A DNA stretch of 64,000 bases from Astropecten irregularis. Lineage: Eukaryota; Echinodermata; Asteroidea; Paxillosida; Astropectinidae. Below are positions 45,123-56,536 of this stretch, one piece after another. A program made the position numbers and the translations under genes. Under the pieces are notes generated by a model. That model worked only from the letters and a program-made list of their open reading frames with translations, ran no database searches and was not told where the DNA came from. The DNA is taken from assembly GCA_963971285.1 (NCBI GenBank), contig OZ020249.1:4898001-4962000 (forward strand), written 5' to 3'. The stretch's first letter is position 1. Each line of letters opens with the position of its first letter.

Positions 45123-45699
45123 GTAAGTCCAAAAACTTTTTTTTTTTTTCAATCAACAATATCGTGCAAGCGCTTCATTTTTTGCTGGATTTTTGACAAC
45201 CTAGCAGTGGTTGTTTTTTGATATTATGAAATGAAATTATTGACTTTATGATTGTACAGGTCTCTGAATTAGAAAGTGTTTATATTTTGTGGACATTGAG
45301 CCAAATTCTCATTTGTTTTAGCTACAATTACAGCCAGGGAAAACACGTGTGCATAAGGGGGCGGGGACAGGGGAGGGGGCTCATCACAAGCGGGGGAATA
45401 TCTAAATCAGATGTGTATTTCATATCCTTATTCCTTATATTTTGAATAGTTGGAAATCATCCAGTTTTGATAAAGAATGATGAAATACTGTTAATACAAT
45501 TTATGAAGGACCGACTAGCTGTCCATCCTCGTTAGTAGGTCAGGTATTAAGACAAAACTGTCATTATGTGTTTATTCAGCATGTTTATGGCTCTGGGAAC
45601 TAGACCATTTTTACTTCAGCACCCAATAAGCAGCACATTATCAATAAATGAGAGGACTAGTACTTATTAAACAGTTGTGAGCACTTGAGTCAAATTGTC

Positions 45700-45885
45700 A
45701 CAAGTCAAGTCACTTTTTTCCAAGTCAAGTCAAGTCAAGTCAAGTCAAGTCAAATCAAGTCAAGTCAAGTCAAGTCAAGTCAAGTCTCAAGTCATTGCTC
45801 TCGGGTCAAGTCATTAGTCACAAGTCACAGTGATTGGGGACTCGAGTCCCAGTCACCAAGTCACCAACTCAAGTCAATAACTTTG
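45700..45885. repeat. (TCAAG)n microsatellite, diverging at its 3' side
   Basis: A nearly pure run of TCAAG units (about 12 in a row, one interrupted by AATCAAG) spans 45721-45785. Scattered CAAGTC words continue to 45885. The ORF it creates (KSSQVKSSQ) is not coding. Confidence 0.92.
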
Positions 45886-48172
45886 ACTAGGACAGTACAT
45901 TTTAAATCACAAACCATTTCTAGTGAATTCCTGTATTACTTTGTGCAGTTCTACCTGATACATGTACTGTAGGTAGTACACAGTCACAAACACCGGTTTT
46001 CAAATGACAGGGTTTGAAAACTTATCTTCACTTTATACTTGCAATGTAAATTTAAATGGACAATTTCCACTCCCAATTTTCCACTCTGGGATGAAAAATG
46101 TTTCTATGAGAGTCGCATATTATAGGCCTACATTTTTTGTTATATGTATATGGGTTGTTGAGGCAGATTCTTCTGTACCTGGGATGAGTGAGTTTCACCG
46201 CTGACAATATTAGTCACCCTTGCCTCTGTTAAGCCCGGCAGTAACACTCCAGTGTGCACATTGTGCACTCCACATACCAGTCGGCCTACTGTACTTAAAA
46301 AAAAATGCTTTCACAGTTCCCTGAAAAAGGGAAATCTTTATGCTGTATGTATGATACTTGACTATTTGTTCTGGTTTTGTTGGGAGGATTCGGCAGATCG
46401 CCCATGGTTTCAATTGTTCCAACTGTCTCTTTCTCTGTGGCTTTTTGTTCAGGATGATGATTTGTAACACTTACACCATCAAGTTCATTGCTTATTTGCA
46501 TACATTTGCATTGAGTTCGGCTCATGACTAGAGCGAAGTCTGAAACGACGTCACTCTAGCGCCGTTCTGAATGACTAAGACCGTCGATCTTTCGGCATCA
46601 TGCGCGCTTAGTCGCTCCTAATTGTTTCAAATGTCAAATTTTCTCTGTACTTAATTCAAAGTTTGCCTTTCAATTGGATCGGCACGACGCTAGAACGCCT
46701 GTCTAAAACGGGGTTACACCTTCATAAGACACTGGTAACATTCAGATGCAAGTGTTACACACAGGTGTAGTGGTGTATGAGGCCCCTGCTGTATGATATT
46801 GTGAGAAAAACTGTATGGTAGATGTGGCTGGACTATTTGTGGTAGTTGTCTGTTTGGAACCTGTCTATTTGGAGCATACATGTAATTTCTGCTGGTTGAT
46901 CAATTCTTGTAGATTCTTCCCATAAAACTGTGTAACCATGGACAAATAATAAACTGCTGGAGTTTATTTTTGCACTTCGATTGTTTTGTTAGATTGTATG
47001 TGTCCCTATGGTTTGACGGTCTCTAATGTCGGACTTGTTTTTTGGTCAATCTCTGAGTGGAAGCTGAACGTTTTCTAGTATGACAATTGACAGGTCATCG
47101 TTGATCTGAATAATTTTTAGCGCTTTTTTTCTGGTATCTGCTCTTGATTATTGTCAGAACATTCTCCTCTCCCAAACATTCAGTGAAAAATATAAAAAAC
47201 ACATCGCTAGGGAAATTCAGTGGCATTTGCATTAACATTTCTTGATATGTTTTTATAATTTTGTTCTAGTTTCTCCTGAGTTTTGAATTTTTGCGCCCAG
47301 GAATCAACTTCCTGTTCTTTTTCTCAAGAGATACGTCAATGACATTCCCCTCTTGAGTACTTTTATTCTAAATTCCAAATTCTGAGTGGCGGAGATTTGG
47401 TTAAAATGTGGTTAGCCAGAGATCAGGAAGCTGGATATGTCTGTTCTATACATGATATTGTTTACATGGTAATAGTTATGGAATGAATCTACACGGTTTT
47501 ATTTGTTCCGGCGCAAACACGGACCTACTTGACTCGGAGCGATTTCCCTGAAATTTGTATCCATCCATCCATCCTCTGGCCATTTTCCGTCTTGTGAACA
47601 AAACTCTGAAAATTGTACCAAGTGTATTTGTCCCCCCTTTTGAAAGCCCTCATCTACTTTTACAATTGAGTCCATTGTCGTGACCTCATTGTGTGAAAAA
47701 AATTGGGTGAGCGGGTGCAGGGGGTTGTGTTGTGTTGTGTCATTAATGAAAAACCACAAATTGTTAGCGAGTTGATTCTGAGTCAGTACAACATGGGCTA
47801 CGTGCTTGTACTTGTACAATGCCAATAACAGGTCAGGAAGGCACTGAATGGAATAGGCATAACTCTCTTAGTGATAATAGTTATGATTTTTCCCCGCACA
47901 CTGAGTGTAGCCAGTCGGTATAAAGTACTTTTTGTGGCTTCTTCTGTTGGGTTCCTGTTGTGTGGTTTGAAAATTTGAACAGGGCCTAGGATTGTTCTGG
48001 TCAGGGATCAGGTGGCCTCGAGGTACGGAGGTAGACATGAGTCAAACACCCAAATATTTCTATGGGGGAAAATTAAACCGGGATTGAAGCTATTTATGTT
48101 GTATTTATGGACAGTTGAAAACAGCAAAACAAGTGCCATCTGTTTCAAGAAAAAAGACAACATTTGAAATGT
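45886..48172 (+). other. Intron C-E; no gene or repeat end recognised
   Basis: No domain was seen in the ORFs at 46004-46525 or 47499-47825. Confidence 0.45.
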
Positions 48173-48320
48173 TTTTGAGGCTTTGCATGGTTACAATTGG
48201 TATGTGAATCGGTTTGTGGAAACACCATGTAATTATCGTTCATACTTTCGCACTTCTATATCGTTCGCACTTCTCGCAATTAAGGTCTCAACGTTTCAAC
48301 TAGTTTGCTCAAGTCCGATT
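48173..48320 (-). mobile_element. Penelope-like end fragment, ribozyme lost
   Basis: Contains TTGAGGCTTTGCATGGTTAC, AATCGGTTTGTGGAAACACC and CACTTCTATATCGTTCGCAC as at 15636. The hammerhead part is decayed (GTTTCAACTAG, CTCAAGTCC) and the CATCAGGAGAC end is missing. Confidence 0.7.
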
Positions 48321-49696
48321 TAAAATGTTGCTTTTTTAATACTACTTTTGGAAACAAACAGATGATGTTTCCTGCCAAAGCATACATGTAATTTCTATCA
48401 AGAAAGACTTCAGAATGTCCAGGGCTGGAAATATCCACTAGACCTAGAACTGAGTCTAGTTATTTCAGTGTCGGTCTAGTATAAAAAGTGTGTACTGCAC
48501 TAGTCTGGCTGTCTCGTAATTTTGTTTTCCTTTCACAAATAAGATGGTTCCTAAATTGGTGATTTTTGACACAATCTTGCTGACAATTTCAGTTTTCATT
48601 TGTACATGAATGCCACAGGTTTATGTAAAATAAGTTCAGGTCTAGTAAAATGCTTCAGTTTGATACTAGATCTGCTGTCTAGAGATTTTTGTCACAAAAT
48701 TCAAGCCCCGATGCCTGGCAATTATCGCTTCAAACCAAAAGCATTTGTAACTAGAAAACTGAAAGAAAATTCTTTGAAAGAGACTGTAAAATCAGAAGTG
48801 CATTGGGATTATCATTTCCCCAGCAAACCACAAGACAAGCACAGTGTATTGATGTATAAATCTGTTATTGAAACTCTCAAAATTGTTACAACATTTGTGG
48901 CTTAAAAAGTTATAAACCGCATCAATTTTTTTTTTTTTTCAAAAGATTTTTTTTTTTTTTTAATATCTGAATCTGAATCCACTGCCATAATAACTTTCCA
49001 AATTTCCTATTTTGGTCGTGGGCGATCATTCATAAAAAAAAGAAAGAAATATTCTATTCTTTGGGCTAAAAAACCACAGAGATGTTTTTGTTTACCCTAT
49101 TCTGTAACAGGACTCACAGTTTTGCTGTTAAAACTCTTAATCCTTCATTTTTCATTGAATCACTGTGGGCAACCATCCGCAGCCCTCATTGTTGATATGT
49201 TTTTTTTTTACCCACAACCTTTGTGGGAGTTTGTTTGTTTGTTGCGAAGCAGTGGGGGGATCTTTTGAAGTACTACTGTAGCTTCTCGCGTGAGTACTCG
49301 TCTTTGCAGGGGGGAAATGATAACTGGAAAAATCTGTATCACATTCTGTAACAATGTCATAGAATGTTATAAATGGCATCCCGGTAACAAGAATTGAGAT
49401 CATCCTGAATCAAGCAAGTTGGCGGGTTTCAACCTTTATAACACTGGTCGTTTGGCCAAATGCCAGCCACTGAAAACACAGCGGAAAAATGATCCCAAAA
49501 AGTCTGGCAACCAGTCAAAATAATGTGCTCTCCAAAAGTGCAGTTGACAGTCTGAACCAAAATAGGAGCTAGAAAAATAAACTGGACTTTAAAGAGAAGT
49601 CAGCTGGATTAAAGTTCCTTAGAATTTGGATGCAGAGCAGCGAGTGACTAAAAAATTACTACTGACTATTCTGACAATAATGAAACCTCAGAGTTC
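48321..49696 (+). other. Intron C-E; poly-T tracts, no gene recognised
   Basis: T-rich tracts lie at 48927-48962 and 49200-49209. The 101-aa ORF at 48600-48905 has no recognised domain. Confidence 0.45.
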
Positions 49697-49844
49697 CCAG
49701 GGTCGATTTTCACCAAACTCTTCGTAACTTACTATCAATCGTAGGACTTGTGATGCATTGGAACATTACGTAGGATAAGTAGGATACGATGGGTTGTAAT
49801 TGAGTTATAATTGATCGTAGGGCTTGGTGAAATTGACCCCCGGG
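49697..49844. mobile_element. Fold-back MITE, subfamily G2
   Basis: Left: CCAGGGTCGATTTTCACCAA, TTACTATCAATCGTAGG. Right: ATAATTGATCGTAGGGC, TTGGTGAAATTGACCCCCGG. Inverted repeats run through most of the element. Confidence 0.85.
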
Positions 49845-51041
49845 TCACCTTTCAGTGAAAATGATCAGCCCGAGAACGACTCTGATCAGTGTGCATGAAT
49901 TTGAAATGCTGATGTTTTTTAACCTTTCAACAATTAAGTTCATTTTTAAAGACCATCCAAATTTTGCATTTTTAAAACCAAAACCTTTTAACCTGTCGTG
50001 TTTCAATTCACATGACAGGAACTTTGTTCTTTTAAGTTTAAGCAGTGCAAATTCAAGATTCCGATGCGTAGAATATTGACACGATTTAGGTACGGTGGAG
50101 TTTTTTGTGCAACGTGGTCTGCAATTGTGTTTATTTTGTCCGGCCGACCGAACACTTATTTTCAATTTAATATATTGGTTAGACTTGTGACATTGACTGA
50201 GCACGTTTCGTTGTAGCGATGCCCAATTGGTGACCCGTCGGTCGTCGGTAGGGTCCTTTGATGTGAGTACGGTGAATTAATACGGACAGAGGGCAGCCAT
50301 TGTCAGTTCTCAAACCAAGCACAGGATTGTTTGGGTTCTACCGGACCAATATTTCATGGTTCACGTGGAACAATGTGAACCAGGGTCGTACACTGTCCTT
50401 TAATAATCTACAGTCCACACTTCATCTATAGAACTTGTCTGTTAGGTGCGTTGGTTGGTGACCTAGACCTTTACTTGAGCAGTATTTCCTTAAGTTACAT
50501 GTATGACGAACTATAAAGTTGTGAAGGTTTTCCATGAATTTCACACTCGGTTATAATACGTGCCTTTTGAATGATTTTGTTACTTCTTTGAGGTCAAATC
50601 TGACAGTAAATGTCCTCTAAAGTTAAACTCAAGTTTATACGCCATTTTGTTTTTTACACATGCAGCTCGATGGTCCATTGGAATGATTTTCACTGTTTCG
50701 TTTGAACATTTAATAGAAGCTTGGTGCATCAAAGATAGCACAAGATGGACCCAAACGGGGTATGCGCAAAGCATTCTGGGTAAAATTGTTGCTAGGGCAT
50801 GGCCTGAGTGATGCACAAATCCACAAGATTACCCACTGTCCTTTGCGTGCGCAAGCACAGTGCCGAAATCAGGCTTATCTTCGATGAGGTCCATGGGTAC
50901 CAATTGATGACCATTGCCCATCTAGAAGCATCATTCTATTTCATTATTTTCATCAGTACATCACTTTAGATAGCTTCATTCTTTCACTTGGGTGAAATAA
51001 ACTGGCATCTTCAATAAAAAAAGATGCATACTGACACTTTA
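49845..51041 (+). other. Intron C-E; no gene or repeat end recognised
   Basis: The opposing ORFs at 49845-50204 are without a recognised domain. Confidence 0.4.
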
Positions 51042-51118
51042 TTTCATCGATAAAGATCCTGCTAGGATCGAAACGCATCAGGCCCTCCCAACTCTAACTC
51101 TAAGCACTTTATTTTATC
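51042..51118 (+). mobile_element. Penelope-like end fragment, hammerhead-like
   Basis: GATAA, A, GATCC-TGCT-AGGATC, GAAACGCATCAGG, then CTCTAAGCACTTTATTTTAT. The GAAAC box and helix II are intact; the CTGATGA core has changed to TCGATAA. It is the best reference in this window for the block order of this family. Confidence 0.65.
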
Positions 51119-51639
51119 AGAAGTCTTGCTGAAAAGGATTGTATTAATCATTTTATATGGATGTTAGTTACATGTAGATGGACACTGTCACAACTTATTC
51201 CTAACCTGGATGGAAAGATTGACCATGCACAATGTCCATGCACACACAAGAATACATATCCCATGACACAAAGTATTAGATTCCAGTACTGGTATTCACT
51301 ACAAGCTTTTGTATTGTAATTGATCCTAACAGTACCAGCAGTATCAAGTCAAATTTGCATTTTTATCATTTAATGACTGGACGTCACTGATTTCCTCATA
51401 AAATATGGGAATAATTCTGTTGGCAAATGCACACATGGCATATGCAACCTTAAATTAATATGTCAACGTGACAGCAGGTTGTGTACTGATTGATAGTGAT
51501 ACAGCTCTATACCTTTTGAAGTAGGTTGATTACTCTAAAAAAACCTTTGCCATGGTTACTAATAGAAATGATCTACAGAGCATGAACCATGTGGTAGCCA
51601 ATCCAGAAGCCATTAATCATTCAATTTAGTTTTATACAT

Positions 51640-51781
51640 CAGACATGCAACTTTTCCTCGGATCGGCTGATTTCCTCTATTTTTCGCCTTACTCATATGC
51701 CATCGAAAGGTGAAAAACATACATAAGTATGCTAAAGATTGGAATTTCCTCGTTTTTTGTTAAGTCCAAGTTGCATGCCTG
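51640..51781. mobile_element. Small MITE with CAGGCATGCAACTT ends, copy 1
   Basis: Left CAGACATGCAACTTTTCCTC; right TCCAAGTTGCATGCCTG. The interior TGATTTCCTC, AAGGTGAAAAACA, AAGATTGGAATTTCCT matches 53634-53777. Confidence 0.8.
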
Positions 51782-51840
51782 ATACATACACATTTTGTGT
51801 CTGACTTGTATTTAATCAGCTGTGTTTGTGCTAGAGTGCT

Positions 51841-52092
51841 GGGGCCAATTTCACGGCCCTGCTTAGCACAGAAATGTGCTAACCATGAAATTTATGTCTT
51901 CATAAAGACAGGATTAACTAACCAAATTTCCATATGTTGTGTATCCCAATCACTTGTGATTGTTCTTTGGCTGTTTTTCGCTGACCATGAATATCAAATG
52001 GAATTTTTAATGGTGGTTTGTATTATTTGAGGCAAGAAATTTTTTGTGCTAAGCACATTTTTGTGCTAAGCAGCTCCATGAAATTGGTGGGC
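51841..52092. mobile_element. Fold-back MITE, subfamily G3
   Basis: GGGGCCAATTTCACGG at the left, CATGAAATTGGTGGGCC at the right, CTTAGCACAGAAATGTGC and TTTTTGTGCTAAGCAG as inner arms. Interior as at 18187. Confidence 0.85.
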
Positions 52093-53633
52093 CGTTTCCT
52101 TCACAGGCGTTGTGGTTTCAGGGAGGTTTGGCAGAGGTGTGAAAAACCAGCAATTCATAGGGTGCTAATTGGATCACCTGCTCATTGTTCCTCTCTGTGT
52201 GTCTGTTCCAGACTGTCAAATGAACAGTGAATCCTGCCTGTGCATATAACAGCTGTACTGACCACATGGCAACCACAAGCCCTTATGCATTATAAAGTAT
52301 CATGTGCAAATTTGCCAAGTGTCCAACAGGTTTTGCCCTGTGCAAACGGTAGGAGGCTGATTTCATAGACTTTCTAACCAGAACAGTTTGCTGAAGCGTG
52401 ATAATGTTTCGCTTGGCAAAGATGGGTTGCCAGTCATTTCACAGTTGTAATGTAAACGGATTGTGTGGAAAGCCAAGGAAATGTTTTAATGCTCTCAGTC
52501 TCAGCAGGTCTATGGTTACCGGCCAAAATGTCTGTGAGTGATGTACACTCATAATTGTTGACTGGTACTCAGCTTGCTTGATTCTTTGACTCCGGCTTTG
52601 GCTTTTGAATAAATGCATTTTAGAGTATAGGAGGCAAGAAATTCTTGGCTTTTGGCTACGGTTTTGAAAGCTACATGGAGCGGCTTCTTCAAACGAGAGT
52701 TCCCTTTATTTGTAGGGGTTTCTGTTTTTGTTTGAGTTTGCCAGTTCCAGCCACAATCTTCTACCCGTAGTCCTTCACCCTCAAAAAGAGAAAGAAAGAA
52801 ATAAACACCCGAAACTTTGTCAATATCAATACCACCTTTTCATTTTCACACATTCCTGTGACATCCACTTGTGTCTTTTGCCTCTGCTAAATATCCGGGA
52901 GACACCTCTGGACATTCATACCAGATTCTTGGACTGCATTTTTTGGGAGGCCGAAGAGAGGTTTTCAGAGGAGAGCAAACTGTGGCCATTCAGACCCTAG
53001 CTCCAAGCGCTCCAAGTACCTCTTGAGATTGTTATCCTTATCCATAGGGCCTTTTCTGTTGTGTGTTTGTGTGTGGGGGGAGGGGGTACTAGAAGGAAAG
53101 ATCAGGAATGTTTGAAAAACCTCCTGATTTGCATGCTGGCCTAGTGTCGCCAGGAGCTCCAACAATGGGAGCATCCCTCCTTGAATGGTTTCAAAGACCT
53201 CGCTCCGGACCCTCCTCGAAAGAAACACAAATCTTAACGGGCATTTCAAAACAGTCTTCAGACTCTTAACAACCCTGGCCGGCCTACATGTTAAAAGTAA
53301 ACATGCGCTGGAGGTTATAGTTTTTGAAACGGGGTATATAGAGGCTTTTTGAAAAGGGCTCATTATTGTTCGGTTGTGAGAGTTTGGGGTTGAGCGTCGC
53401 CATTAAGGAGGCTCTTCAGAATAAGGAGTTTGGCATAATTTGATGTTTTTCTTTCACCCACCCTCTCCTCCCCAACCCCTTGCTGCAGTTGACTTGTGGT
53501 TGTTGTTGTTTTTGTGATGCATTATTCTTTGCCAGCAAGATGTAACAGACTTTTAAAAAAATGTAATGTGACCACGAATCAGGTACCTAGTCAGTACTTC
53601 AGAGTCAAGACAATCAAAGTGACCAGTCCATTG
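52093..53633 (+). other. Intron C-E; no gene recognised
   Basis: CTCCGGCTTTGGCTTTTG at 52590 resembles the interior of the 15937 MITE, without ends. The 132-aa minus-strand ORF at 52965-53363 has no recognised domain. Confidence 0.45.
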
Positions 53634-53777
53634 CAGGCATACAACTTTCCCTCAGATCATCTGATTTCCTCCTTTTTTTCACTTCATTCTTATGTCACTG
53701 AAAAGTGAAAAACACTGTACAAAGTGTGATGAAGATTGGAATTTCCTATTTTTTGTCAAGTCCAAGTTGCATGCCTG
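53634..53777. mobile_element. Small MITE with CAGGCATGCAACTT ends, copy 2
   Basis: Left CAGGCATACAACTTTCCCTC; right CAAGTCCAAGTTGCATGCCTG minus its first base gives the inverted end. The interior is shared with copy 1 about 2 kb upstream. Confidence 0.8.
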
Positions 53778-54371
53778 CCATTGCTACAAAAAAAGTGACC
53801 ATCCATTGCAAAAATGTACCACTTACTGCTAAAGTGAACGTCAAATCAGGTGGCTGATTCGTCTAAGATTTATCTTGACAACATTTGAAAACCCAAAAGC
53901 GATCTTGATTGAAACGATGCCCAATTTTCTTGGGGGAAGGAGCAGTAAAATTTTACAACAGCCTTAAAGTTATATGAAAATTTAAGTCTGTATACTATAT
54001 TTTACTGCGTATTGACACAAATAGGACAGCCTTATCATACTTCCCTCCCCCCTGCCCAAGAGACATTCAACATGGCCTACAGGTCATGATATTGTGTCTG
54101 GAACAATCTTAACTCTTACTCCTAGGAAAAATACTATCAAGTATCATATTCCACAACCATGTTTCCTTTTTGAACAATCAGTTGAGATAAGAACTGATTC
54201 CTGCCAGGGACTTGTCAGGTGTCATATTGGGATTGTCCTTGGTATGATGGTCCAGCCATTGAACAAATCAATAATTCATGACACCTATTGTGCTGTAGTG
54301 TAACGACGTTCTTTCTAGAAGGTCGTATTTCATGTCCTTATAATACACTGCTGCTGACATCAGAATGTATT

Positions 54372-54719
54372 TTAAAGGTAGTATCATACTTTAGTAAGAA
54401 ACCAAAGCAGAAATGTTCACATATTTACGTATTACTTACAGGGTATGAAGATGGTGGTGGTAGAAACATACCATTACAATTTGTCTGCCTGAAATGGTGT
54501 ATTTATCAAGAAATTAGTAAAACAACGACCAAAAATCTTTTTGATCTTTTAAAAGATCAAAAATAAAAGAGAAAAGACCTAAGAAATACTGTGACTGTTT
54601 TTCACTGTTTTCTCAAAAAGTGAGCACCGTATGGGACTGAAATTTTCATCTATCTTGATATTTTTGCCCATGAATCTGTATTTTTTCTGATAATAACCAA
54701 AGTATGATATTACTTTTAA
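54372..54719. mobile_element. MITE family M1, full-length copy
   Basis: TTAAAGGTAGTATCATACTT to AGTATGATATTACTTTTAA, TTAA at both edges. About 15 bp of the CACAGATGACTGTTACTGT block are deleted near 54648. Confidence 0.9.
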
Positions 54720-55926
54720 GTTTAATCTGGAAGACATTTGGGAATAAACCCAATGTGACTTGACCCAGATGGCAGAATGTAAGAACTTTTTTCAAATCAT
54801 TACAAGAGTTTCAGGGTAATAGAGAGATCTTGGTTTTTTTGACAGTCTGTGCAAGATACTAGGATGGGAATTTTCTTCTTGAAACACCAATCAGTTTTAC
54901 ACAGTTCTGTTTTTCAACATTCCTTTATTCTCCCTTAACCTTGTGTTATGGCTGGTCATTCGATACCCTAACCCTAGCCCTAGACTGGAACTTTTGCTGG
55001 AACATTGATAAGGACATCTGAACATTGATGTGTGGGAACACCATGAAGTTATCTGCTAGAGATGTTTGAATTAATAGCACCAGCACTGTGGTGGTCAAAG
55101 GCAGCAAGATAGTTTCCAATAGTTTCCTCTGTGAAAGAAAAGTTGCCAAGAGGTCCTCATCACCCTCAGGGTCTTGGAAATTTGACTGGAGGAAAATGCT
55201 CACACATCCCGCTGTCCTTGAGAAGCAAGTTTCTTCTTACATGTAATAGTGTCTGAGTTTACTTCCTAACAGAAAATGTGTTATGTCATGGGCAAATTGC
55301 CGTAATACTTGTAATAAAGGTTAGTTCAAATTTATTTGCGAAATACAGTGTTGGTGTAAGCATATTTCACAAGATTTTGCAAGACATTTGGGCTGCCTGC
55401 TGGCCCACATTCACCATGGATTTCCACTGTTATGTCACAAGCTTTTACGTAATGCTTACTTACATCAGATCTTTGAAATAGCAGTTACATACTCACTTGA
55501 GAGTAAGCATAAAATTGGCCATTTGATTGGAAGCAGGGCTATAAAATTGTCCCTTGATCCTTCTGTGTTTATAGTATTCCTCCCTTTTTGCCCCTGTTGC
55601 CAAACAAGAATCTGTCTTCCTATATCTACCCTCTCCCACCAAGCACACTTCAGGGTCCTCTTAAATCAGCATATGAATGGGCATTTATCTCCAGTCCAGG
55701 GATTTGTAGTCCTTGTCCAAATCTGGCCATTCAAGAGGAAAGACCAAGGAGGAGAAAGAAATAGACAAGAAAAGAAAAATGGTTGAAAAGAAATGGCACT
55801 TTAGCCCTGGGGGAATATGCTGGTTGGTTGTCATTGTTCAAGGAAGTATTAAAAAGATGTATTGTACATGTATGATCATCCCGCCAGGATTGCATTTGAC
55901 CAAAAGTCAGTTGAAGTGGTGAGTTG
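54720..55926 (+). other. Intron C-E; no gene or repeat end recognised
   Basis: The 132-aa ORF at 55388-55786 and its neighbours show no domain. Confidence 0.45.
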
Positions 55927-56180
55927 ATATTGGACGAGAAAGGGAGTTTGTATAGGAACTAGAAATTACGGATGATATTTTTGGATGAGTTTATAAAGAT
56001 TAGGCCCGCTTCAAATGTCAAACTTCTGCCGTGTCTAATTCAAATGTTGGCCCAATATTGGACGAGAAAGGGAGTTTATAGGAACTAGAATTACTGATGA
56101 TAATTTTGGATGAGTTTATAAAGATTAGGCCCGCTTCAAACGTCAAACTTCTGCCGTGTCTAATTCAAATGTTAGCCCAA
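55927..56180. repeat. ~128-bp direct tandem duplication
   Basis: ATATTGGACGAGAAAGGGAG starts at 55927 and at 56055. Both copies run through GAGTTTATAAAGATTAGGCC, CTTCTGCCGTGTCTAATTC and AAATGTTNGCCCAA. The second copy's end forms the left arm of the fold-back at 56128. Confidence 0.85.
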
Positions 56181-56536
56181 GTTTGAATTAGACACGGCAG
56201 AAATTCGACGTTTGAAGCAACTGCCGGTTTTCTGCCGAAAGATCGACAGGGCTTGCCACTTTTAACGGCAGAAGAGCGGCACGGCTTCAAACGTCGATGT
56301 TTTGCCATGTCGAATTCAATTGAAACGTCCCAAATCGGAGTTCCACACCCTACCAAAAGAGAGAGCACCGCCTTCTCGCAGAAGAATATAATGCAATATC
56401 ACAAGTCTCTCTTGGTCCGCCATGTTCGAATTTGCATTAAGGTTAACAGAAAACCGGCGTTTGAAACAACTGCCGAACTTCCGCCGCTTTGATGTCGATT
56501 GCAATGTATTGCATTAGACACGGCAGAAGTTTGACC
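56128..56536. mobile_element. Fold-back element with CTGCCGTGTCTAAT arms, ~410 bp
   Basis: AAACTTCTGCCGTGTCTAAT at 56144 is inverted as ATTAGACACGGCAGAAGTTT near 56514. A second inverted copy (GAATTAGACACGGCAGAAAT) lies at about 56184. TTCAAACGTC words and further CTGCCG words are repeated inside. A single complex element, with its left arm also part of the tandem duplication. Confidence 0.7.
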
